From positions 1 to 6,551 of the forward strand of contig JAISPH010000141.1 in assembly GCA_031275035.1 (NCBI GenBank): DNA of 6,551 nt. Direction: 5' to 3'. The translations under genes and the position numbers were made by a program. This DNA comes from Treponema sp. (lineage in GTDB: Bacteria > Spirochaetota > Spirochaetia > Treponematales > Breznakiellaceae). Positions 1-5,531 of this stretch are shown piece after piece (the stretch's first letter is position 1; the number at the start of each line of letters is the position of its first letter). Under the pieces are notes generated by a model, which did no database searches, was not told where the DNA came from, and worked only from the letters and a program-made list of their open reading frames with translations.

Positions 1-8
1 AAGGGATC

Positions 9-14
9 TATAAA
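9..14 (+). promoter_or_regulatory. Possible -10 promoter element upstream of the solute-binding protein gene
   Basis: The hexamer TATAAA matches five of six positions of the sigma-70 -10 consensus and lies 25 nt before the chosen start codon. Any -35 element would be outside the window, so only half the promoter can be seen. In related clusters the binding-protein gene usually follows permease genes in one operon, so this may simply be AT-rich intergenic sequence. Confidence 0.2.
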
Positions 15-28
15 ATTTTTGAAAGACT

Positions 29-35
29 GGAGGTG
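29..35 (+). promoter_or_regulatory. Shine-Dalgarno site that fixes the start at 40
   Basis: GGAGGTG ends four bases before ATG at 40 (six counting from the GGAGG core). This favours ATG 40 over the in-frame TTG at 19, which lies upstream of the site. The sulfatase gene has a closely similar leader, with GGAGGT at 1739-1744 and the same TATTATGAA around its start codon. Confidence 0.8.
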
Positions 36-39
36 TATT

Positions 40-1644
40 ATGAAGATGAAAAAACTTGAAATGTTCTTTTTCTGTATGATGACGAGTGGTTTGATGCTTT
101 TCGCCGCAGGCGGCAGGGATACAAACAGCGCTGGCCCAAGTACGGGGCGTCAAGCCGGGATGACGGCTTCGGGCTATCCCATCGTTACTGACGGTTCGGT
201 AACCCTACGTTACTGGACTCCCATGAACACCGGCGCCGCAAAATTTATTAAATCCTATGCGGAAAACACGGCATACCAGGAAATGGAAAAACGTACAGGA
301 ATAAAAATTGAGTTTATTCATCCTGCTTCCGGAATGGAACGGGAGCAGTTTAATCTGCTTATGGCTTCGGGGGAGCTTCCCGATATTCTTACCTGCGGCA
401 ATTATTATAAGGGTGGAGAATTTCAGGGCTTGTATGACGGTGTGTTTCTGGATTTGACCGATTTGATCCCAAAATACGCCCCGGATTATCAAAAAATCAT
501 GCGGGAAGTTCCGGAATTTGGCCGGGAAATAAGTGATGATGCGGGCCGGATATGCGCCTTTTATGCTTATAAACCCTATGGGGATCCGCCCGCTGATCGG
601 ATTCTCCTGAGAAAAGATGTGCTCGCGGAATTAGGAAAGGATATTCCCCATACTATTGATGATTATAATGTTTTATTTGCGGCAATGCAGGAAAAAGGGA
701 TCGTTCCCTTTATGCCGGCAAAAAACGGGTATGTCAGGCAGTTTATCGGGGCTTTCGGTATACTTCCGGAATTCTACAAAGATGAAAATGGACAAATTTG
801 TTATGGGCCGGTACAACCCGAATTTAAGCATTACCTTGAACTAATGAACTGGTGGTATACCAGAGGATACATATCCAAGGATTTTACCAGTGTTGACAAC
901 AATCAAATCACCGCCCTTTTTGATACCAAAAAGATTGGCATGTTTATCGGTTCAATTGACGCTAATTGCAGCAGAGGCCTTAGCCTGGGTTTTGAAATTA
1001 CCTCGGCACCCTATCCTCGTGTAAAAGCCGGAGATCAACTCCATCACGAAATGTTCAATGTTTTCCCCTTGGACGGAAAGGACAACAGAATGGCGGTGGT
1101 TTCCGCCAAGGCTAAAAACCAGGAAGCGGTTATACGCTGGCTCAATTACGGCTATTCCCCGGAAGGGGCAGATCTGATGAATTGGGGCGTGGAAGGGTTT
1201 AACTACAATGTGGTAAACGGTCAGAAAGTTTATAACGATCTCATGCTTAACAACCCGAAATTCAGTACTGAAGATACTAATTATATTTACAAGATACATT
1301 TTGCTCCAAAACGCCAGGAATTCGGGGTAATATGTAATCCGAATATTCTAAGAAGTCCCATAGTCCTGGCCGCCCGTAAACTGTGGGCTGATGATCCCAA
1401 TGTTGATTCCAGTCTCAATCTGCCTCCTTATCAGCGTACTACGGCGGAGCAAAATCTGCGCACCCGGATTATGATGGAGATATCCACCTATGCGGACGAG
1501 ATGGTCCTCAAATTTATTACCGGGGCGGAACGGTTGGACGGATTCGATGCCTATACCGCCACGATTGAATCTATGGGTTTAGCGGAGGTGATTAAATCGG
1601 AACAAGGCGCTTACGAACGCCACATGAGAAAACAGATAAAATAA
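40..1644 (+). CDS. Extracellular solute-binding protein of a carbohydrate ABC importer (LplA-like, family 1)
   Basis: This 534-residue protein should be the external receptor that hands a sugar or oligosaccharide to an ABC importer. The N-terminus is a signal peptide: Lys-rich residues 2-5, a hydrophobic stretch at about 8-22, then Ala-Ala-Gly-Gly (22-25). A Ser/Gly/Thr-rich linker follows. The mature part opens with an LRYWTPMN strand (Tyr58-Trp59), then a KRTGIKIEFIHP segment and ASGELPDIL (109-117), all typical of large LplA/YtcQ-type binding proteins, which usually run about 500-560 residues. There is no Cys at the expected lipobox; the only early Cys (12) is inside the hydrophobic core, so lipid anchoring is doubtful. 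Permeases are not visible and may lie upstream. A sulfatase follows after 107 nt, which hints at a sulfated glycan ligand, but the ligand cannot be read from sequence. The family call is firm; the substrate is unknown. Confidence 0.9.
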   Translation: MKMKKLEMFFFCMMTSGLMLFAAGGRDTNSAGPSTGRQAGMTASGYPIVTDGSVTLRYWTPMNTGAAKFIKSYAENTAYQEMEKRTGIKIEFIHPASGMEREQFNLLMASGELPDILTCGNYYKGGEFQGLYDGVFLDLTDLIPKYAPDYQKIMREVPEFGREISDDAGRICAFYAYKPYGDPPADRILLRKDVLAELGKDIPHTIDDYNVLFAAMQEKGIVPFMPAKNGYVRQFIGAFGILPEFYKDENGQICYGPVQPEFKHYLELMNWWYTRGYISKDFTSVDNNQITALFDTKKIGMFIGSIDANCSRGLSLGFEITSAPYPRVKAGDQLHHEMFNVFPLDGKDNRMAVVSAKAKNQEAVIRWLNYGYSPEGADLMNWGVEGFNYNVVNGQKVYNDLMLNNPKFSTEDTNYIYKIHFAPKRQEFGVICNPNILRSPIVLAARKLWADDPNVDSSLNLPPYQRTTAEQNLRTRIMMEISTYADEMVLKFITGAERLDGFDAYTATIESMGLAEVIKSEQGAYERHMRKQIK

Positions 1645-1684
1645 AAAACAGAAATTTAGAACAGTGTTTGTAAAATTTGATGTT

Positions 1685-1729
1685 CGGGGTAGTTTCAAAA
1701 TCAGATATTTTGAAATATTACCCCGTTTT
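1685..1729 (+). terminator. Strong hairpin between solute-binding protein and sulfatase genes (terminator or attenuator)
   Basis: The arms are CGGGGTA (1685-1691) plus TTTCAAAAT (1693-1701) and ATTTTGAAA (1707-1715) plus TACCCCG (1719-1725). They give 16 base pairs around a five-base loop, interrupted by one asymmetric bulge (G against TAT). A short GTTTTA follows, so intrinsic termination is possible, but the T-run is weak. The hairpin sits 40 nt after the upstream stop and 26 nt before the sulfatase start. It could end the binding-protein transcript, or it could partly terminate or stabilise a shared mRNA and so lower sulfatase output relative to the binding protein. Confidence 0.65.
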
Positions 1730-1751
1730 ATAGACACCGGAGGTATCTATT

Positions 1752-3179
1752 ATGAAAAAACCCAACTTAATCTATATATTTGCGGACCAGCTCCGATATC
1801 AAAGCGTGGGATATGCGGGAGATTCAAAAGCGCAGACTCCGAATATCGACCGGCTGCGAAATGAAGGCCTTAATTTGATTAACGCCGTTTCCGGCCATCC
1901 TGTATGCGCTCCCTATCGGGCCTCTTTATTTACCGGCAAATATACAACCGGTACCGGCATGGTAATAAATGAAATCCGCTTGAATCCCAATCATCATCCC
2001 CGATGTTTTGCCCATGTGCTTAATGAAAACGGTTATGATTCCGCTTATATTGGAAAATGGCACCTCTATGCCGCCCGGTTTGGCAATCACTTGGACCCCG
2101 AAAATTCTTTTATTCCGCCGGGACCGCACCGGCTTGGCTTTAACGGTTATTTTGCCGCTTATAATTTTCATCACAACTACTACGGTTCCGCCGCTTATTA
2201 TCATCTTGACAGTCCGGATAAAATTTATTGCGAGGCTTATGAACCCGATGTTCAAACAAATATAGCCATAGAACAACTGGAAAGGCTTGGGAAGGGGGAT
2301 AAGCCCTTTGCCCTCTTTTTGTCTCTGGGAACCCCTCATCTTCCCTGGACACCGGAAAATGTTCCCGGCAAATATATGGAACGCTTTAAGGACACGGAAT
2401 TCACCCTCCCGGAAAATTATCTTCCCGAAAACGATCCCTATGCGGATCGTTGGGCGCGGCTTAATGAAAAAGAACGGGCCGAACTGACCTTGTGGATAAA
2501 TATTTATTATGCCATGACGGCCAATCTTGATGACAATATCGGACGGCTTATGGGGGCTGTCAAAAATCTGGCTCTTGAGGATAATTCCGTTATAATATTC
2601 ACTTCGGATCACGGCGAACTTTTCGGGGCCCATGGCCGGCACGCAAAAAATATCTTTTATGAGGAGGCGGTTCGGGTTCCCTTTGTCGTAAAATGGAAAG
2701 GACGGCTTGCGGCAAACAGTACCTGCGATGTATGTCTTAATACGGTGGATATCATGCCCACCTTGCTTTCCATGATGGAACTTCCGGTTCCGGAAGCCGT
2801 GGAAGGGAAGGATCTTAAGGACGCGCTTTTCGGAAAACCCGGCGCCTTTGAGCCCGATGGCGCCTTGATGATGGGTACCGGGGCGACCGCTATATTTGAA
2901 GACGGTCATGAATGGCGTGCCTACCGTACCGGGAGGTATACATACGCCGTTTATCGTGTGGATAACCGGGAACTGCTTTTCGATAACCAAACCGATCCCT
3001 TGCAGATGAAAGATCTTGCCGGAGACCCTGCCTATGCGGATATTAAAGCTTCACTGCGGGATAAAATGCGTTTTAAAATGGCTGAAATAAACGATACTTT
3101 TGAATGTTGTACTTGGTATGATAAAAATTGGGTAACGGATCGCCTGATTAAACACACCGCGAAGAACGGAACCGTGTAG
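1752..3179 (+). CDS. Type I (formylglycine-dependent) sulfatase, cytoplasmic
   Basis: This 475-residue member of the alkaline phosphatase/sulfatase superfamily should hydrolyse a sulfate ester on a small or oligomeric substrate. The N-terminal strand ends in Asp12-Gln13 (metal ligands). The activation motif is Cys52-Ala-Pro-Tyr-Arg56 followed by ASLFTG; Cys52 would be converted to formylglycine. GKWHL lies at 101-105, SDHGE at 285-289 (metal ligands Asp286 and His287), and Lys299 is in the usual position after it. The C-terminal part has the family's DNQTDPLQ turn at 411-418. Length is typical. There is no signal peptide, so it probably acts in the cytoplasm on imported material, consistent with the importer receptor just upstream. 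The start is supported by GGAGGT eight bases before ATG. Activation needs a formylglycine-generating enzyme or anSME, not seen here. Substrate is unknown. Confidence 0.93.
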   Translation: MKKPNLIYIFADQLRYQSVGYAGDSKAQTPNIDRLRNEGLNLINAVSGHPVCAPYRASLFTGKYTTGTGMVINEIRLNPNHHPRCFAHVLNENGYDSAYIGKWHLYAARFGNHLDPENSFIPPGPHRLGFNGYFAAYNFHHNYYGSAAYYHLDSPDKIYCEAYEPDVQTNIAIEQLERLGKGDKPFALFLSLGTPHLPWTPENVPGKYMERFKDTEFTLPENYLPENDPYADRWARLNEKERAELTLWINIYYAMTANLDDNIGRLMGAVKNLALEDNSVIIFTSDHGELFGAHGRHAKNIFYEEAVRVPFVVKWKGRLAANSTCDVCLNTVDIMPTLLSMMELPVPEAVEGKDLKDALFGKPGAFEPDGALMMGTGATAIFEDGHEWRAYRTGRYTYAVYRVDNRELLFDNQTDPLQMKDLAGDPAYADIKASLRDKMRFKMAEINDTFECCTWYDKNWVTDRLIKHTAKNGTV

Positions 3180-3218
3180 AAAACCGAACCCCCGACTGAG
3201 ATTAAACGGACTTGCTCG

Positions 3219-3231
3219 CCAACCCGGTTGG
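3219..3231. repeat. Short near-perfect palindrome CCAACC-C-GGTTGG
   Basis: Six-base inverted arms flank one central C. The geometry suits a dimeric regulator's operator better than an RNA hairpin, since the loop would be too small unless the inner pairs open. It lies about 125 nt before the glycosidase-like gene. It could be chance in GC-rich DNA. Confidence 0.3.
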
Positions 3232-3281
3232 TTCTCCGCCAATCCGCGTTTTGCTTTTCAACTGGCGCTTCGCTTCGGAGG

Positions 3282-3312
3282 CCGGGCGGCCCCTCGGCAC
3301 GGGGCTTCCCGG
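3282..3312 (+). other. Nested GC-rich stem-loop in the leader of the glycosidase-like gene
   Basis: The outer arms are CCGGG (3282-3286) and CCCGG (3308-3312). The inner arms are GCCCC (3289-3293) and GGGGC (3301-3305). A two-by-two internal loop separates them and the apical loop is TCGGCAC. There are ten G-C pairs. No T-run follows, so it is not a standard terminator. It lies 46 nt before the start codon and could shape the 5' untranslated region or be part of a dispersed intergenic repeat. Confidence 0.5.
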
Positions 3313-3326
3313 TGTGGTAAAGTGGC

Positions 3327-3350
3327 GGGGAAGGGGAGGGGAAGAAGGGA
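3327..3350 (+). promoter_or_regulatory. Four-tract G-run (potential G-quadruplex) overlapping the ribosome binding region
   Basis: G-tracts of 4, 4, 4 and 3 lie at 3327-3330, 3333-3336, 3338-3341 and 3347-3349, with spacers of 2, 1 and 5 bases. This meets the usual sequence definition of a quadruplex-forming motif on the coding (mRNA) strand. The last tract is within AAGGGA (3345-3350), the likely Shine-Dalgarno site for ATG 3358 (seven-base spacing). Folding of the mRNA could therefore mask ribosome binding. The motif is visible; folding is inferred. Confidence 0.6.
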
Positions 3351-3357
3351 ATGGATC

Positions 3358-4875
3358 ATGGAAATAAAAGCTCTTGAAACTTCGGTGAAATTTGAGACAT
3401 CCGACAGCTTTCTGGGCGCTCTCTATGGCGCGGCGGATACCGTGCTTAAGGGCAATGTAAAAGACTTCGGCGGCCGGCCGGTTCTGATTGAGGGGGGCGG
3501 CTACAATTCAATCTGGATAGAAACCCAGCCCATGGGCGGGGAGATGTACGCCAAGAGGAACATGGAAGCGGCGGTCAACAACGTAAGCCTCTTCATGGAT
3601 TACCAGCACGAAAACGGCCGCTACCCCTACCGGATCAGTGTTGTGGAGGGGAAGCCGGAACCCGCCTTCTCCCAGTTCCAGGGCTTCTGTTTCCCCTACC
3701 ACGCCCTTAATCTCTACTACTGGGGGAAAAAGCGGAGCGCCGGGTACCTTGATAAACTCTACCGTTCCCTGGAAGCCTTCGACGCCTACCTCTGGAAGTA
3801 CCGGGATTCGGACGGCGACGGCTGCCTGGAGATCTGGTGCCCCCTCGATACAGGGGAGGATCACTCAAACCGCTTCGCCGGCGCGACCGAGGCCCGCTGG
3901 AGCTGGCCCGGCGAGACGCCGCCCGCGGACGATCCGGTCTTTCCCATCGAGTCCATGGACGTGATGGGCTATTCCCACGATGCCCGGCTGACCCTGGCGA
4001 AACTGTCCCGGCTCCTGGGTAACGGGAAAGAGGCCGGGTGGAACGGGAAAGCCGCCGAAGTGCGCTGGAAGATCCGATCCTACCTCTGGGATGAAAGCCG
4101 GGACGCCTGTTACGACCGGGGCAAGGACAACCGGTTCATGCCGGCTTTGCAGCACAACAACCTCAGGGTCATGTACCACCACGCTTTTTCGGCGGATATG
4201 GCCCGCCGTTTCCTGACGCGGCACCTCCTCAACCCGGACGAATTCTTCACCCCCATGCCCCTTCCCTCCATAGCGGTGAACAACCCTGTCTTCAGGAACA
4301 TCAGCGAGAACAACTGGAGCGGACAGTGCGAGGGCCTCAGCTACCAGCGGGCGATCCGCGCCCTGGAGAACTACGGTTTCTACTCCGAAATGGCCCTCCT
4401 GGGCGGTAAACTTATCGACTGCGTGGGGAAACGCAACACCTTCCCCCAGCAGTTCGACCCCTTTACCGGCGAATTTTCAGAGGCGGATAAACGGACCACC
4501 TACGGCCCCACCGCCTTGAGCGTTCTGGAGTACATTTCCCGCTTCTACGGCGTCCACCTTCAGTTTGACGAGATCTGGTGGGGCGCTTTAGGCAGGAAGG
4601 ATCAGGAGATCTCCTATACCCAGACGTGGGACGGCGACGAGTACACCGTGGAAACCGGGAAGAACGGCGTTACCGGCCTTCTCAACGGCAGGGAGATCTT
4701 CAGGGGGCCGGCGGGCCTCCGGGTGCTGAGCGATTGGGAAGGCAGGGTAAAAAGCGCCGCCAACATGAGCGCCGAAGCTCTGGAAGGCGAATTCTCCGCC
4801 AACGGCGAAAAGCGGCGCTTCAGGCTTGGGCCGGACGAGGTTTTGGGCTTCCCTTCGGGAGGTTTTGAGGAATGA
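3358..4875 (+). CDS. (alpha/alpha)6-barrel glycoside hydrolase-like protein, GH63 / mannosylglycerate hydrolase-like
   Basis: This 505-residue protein resembles clan GH-G enzymes (GH63, GH37 trehalases, MGH-like hydrolases), which invert alpha-glycosidic bonds in a barrel of helical hairpins. The helical region spans about 15-400. Landmarks are DSDGDG followed by LEIW (150-160), TGEDHSNRF (165-173) with Asp168 as the candidate general acid, LPSIAVNNPVF (302-312), NNWSG (318-322), QQFDPFTGE (364-372) and YGPTALSVLEYI (382-393). A beta-rich tail of about 100 residues follows. There is no signal peptide, so it should be cytoplasmic. At the usual Glu-x-Tyr-Asp-Pro position of the catalytic base the sequence has Gln364, so activity may be altered. 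ATG 3358 is preferred for its spacing to AAGGGA; GTG 3322 would add 12 residues translated from the G-tract. The stop overlaps the next gene as ATGA. Substrate is unknown; a minor possibility is a non-hydrolytic relative. Confidence 0.75.
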   Translation: MEIKALETSVKFETSDSFLGALYGAADTVLKGNVKDFGGRPVLIEGGGYNSIWIETQPMGGEMYAKRNMEAAVNNVSLFMDYQHENGRYPYRISVVEGKPEPAFSQFQGFCFPYHALNLYYWGKKRSAGYLDKLYRSLEAFDAYLWKYRDSDGDGCLEIWCPLDTGEDHSNRFAGATEARWSWPGETPPADDPVFPIESMDVMGYSHDARLTLAKLSRLLGNGKEAGWNGKAAEVRWKIRSYLWDESRDACYDRGKDNRFMPALQHNNLRVMYHHAFSADMARRFLTRHLLNPDEFFTPMPLPSIAVNNPVFRNISENNWSGQCEGLSYQRAIRALENYGFYSEMALLGGKLIDCVGKRNTFPQQFDPFTGEFSEADKRTTYGPTALSVLEYISRFYGVHLQFDEIWWGALGRKDQEISYTQTWDGDEYTVETGKNGVTGLLNGREIFRGPAGLRVLSDWEGRVKSAANMSAEALEGEFSANGEKRRFRLGPDEVLGFPSGGFEE

Positions 4876-5531
4876 ACGGCGCCGGCGGGGGAAAGCTCAT
4901 AGCGGCCGAGAGGGTTTCCCTTGGCTATGAGGGGCGTATCGTCCTCAAGGATCTGAGTTTTTCCCTGGATTGGGGGGATTACCTCTGCGTTGTCGGGGAG
5001 AACGGCTCCGGCAAGACTACCCTGGTTAAGGGAATCCTGGGGCTCCTGAACCCGGCCCAGGGGAGCCTCCGGGTGGGCCTCCGGGCCCGGGAAATCGGTT
5101 ACCTTTCCCAGGAAGCGGCGGCGAAGGATGATTTTCCCGCCGGGGTTCTGGAAATCGTACTCTCCGCCTTCCTGGGCGGCATGGGACTGCGCCCCTTTTA
5201 CAGCCCCGGGGAGAAACGGGAGGCGGAGGAAAGGCTCCGGCAGATGGGGGCGGCGGATCTGAAGAACCGCTGTTACCGGGAGCTTTCCGGCGGGCAGCGG
5301 CGGCGGGTGCTGCTGGCCCGCGCCCTCTGCGGGGGAAAAAAACTGCTGGTTCTGGACGAACCCGCGTCGGGGCTCGATCCCCTGGTACGGGAGGATCTCT
5401 ACGCCCTGCTGCAAAAAATAAACCGGGAAGGCATAAGTATCGTTATGGTAACCCACGATACCGAAGCGGCCCGGAAATACGCGAACCGTATCCTCAGCCT
5501 TAGGAGGGATGATGTTTACTATTTTAGCTGA
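4872..5531 (+). CDS. Metal ABC transporter ATP-binding protein (ZnuC/TroB-like)
   Basis: This 219-residue cytoplasmic ATPase should power import of a divalent metal (zinc, manganese or iron) with the permease encoded next. All nucleotide-binding motifs are intact: Walker A GENGSGKT (42-49), Q-loop Gln80 in IGYLSQ, signature LSGGQ (138-142), Walker B LLVLDE (158-163) with catalytic Glu163, D-loop GLDP (167-170) and switch His195. The DDFPAGVLEIVL segment (86-97) before the helical domain is characteristic of the ZnuC/MntB/TroB group. The length is at the short end for that group. ATG 4872 overlaps the preceding stop as ATGA, with GGGAGG at 4857-4862 nine bases upstream, so translation is probably coupled to the glycosidase-like gene. 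The 3' end overlaps the permease gene by 20 nt. Which metal is carried cannot be told from this subunit. Confidence 0.9.
   Translation: MNGAGGGKLIAAERVSLGYEGRIVLKDLSFSLDWGDYLCVVGENGSGKTTLVKGILGLLNPAQGSLRVGLRAREIGYLSQEAAAKDDFPAGVLEIVLSAFLGGMGLRPFYSPGEKREAEERLRQMGAADLKNRCYRELSGGQRRRVLLARALCGGKKLLVLDEPASGLDPLVREDLYALLQKINREGISIVMVTHDTEAARKYANRILSLRRDDVYYFS

Larger units (their letters stand above)
3180..3357. other. Non-coding spacer marking a composition switch
   Basis: These 178 nt hold no credible gene. They separate the moderate-GC left block from the GC-rich right block. They contain a short palindrome (3219-3231), a repeated CGCCAA (3217-3222 and 3237-3242), a nested GC-rich hairpin (3282-3312) and a G-tract cluster (3327-3349). 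No clear intrinsic terminator with a T-run follows the sulfatase, and I cannot assign a convincing -35/-10 promoter pair, though a promoter for the right block is expected here or just upstream. Confidence 0.6.

Noticed and set aside
1664..1864. Short + frame of 66 codons across the intergenic hairpin into the sulfatase start
   Set aside because: It overlaps the hairpin and the sulfatase in another frame, has no ribosome binding site and resembles no protein family.
1926..2990. Long minus-strand open frame of 354 codons opposite the sulfatase
   Set aside because: It lies fully inside a well-supported sulfatase with all catalytic motifs; its translation has no recognisable domain and no good ribosome binding site. 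It is a by-product of codon bias on the other strand.
3051..3242. Minus-strand 63-codon frame over the sulfatase 3' end and spacer
   Set aside because: Mostly antisense to the sulfatase; the part in the spacer has no independent coding signal.
3322..3357. GTG 3322 as the glycosidase start (12 extra residues)
   Set aside because: The extra residues (Gly/Lys/Arg-rich) are just the translated G-tract and Shine-Dalgarno region, with no ribosome binding site of its own; ATG 3358 is better placed.
4614..5456. Minus-strand open frame of 280 codons opposite the glycosidase end and the ABC ATPase
   Set aside because: It spans the junction of two confirmed + strand genes; the Pro/Gly/Arg-rich translation is typical of antisense frames in GC-rich DNA.
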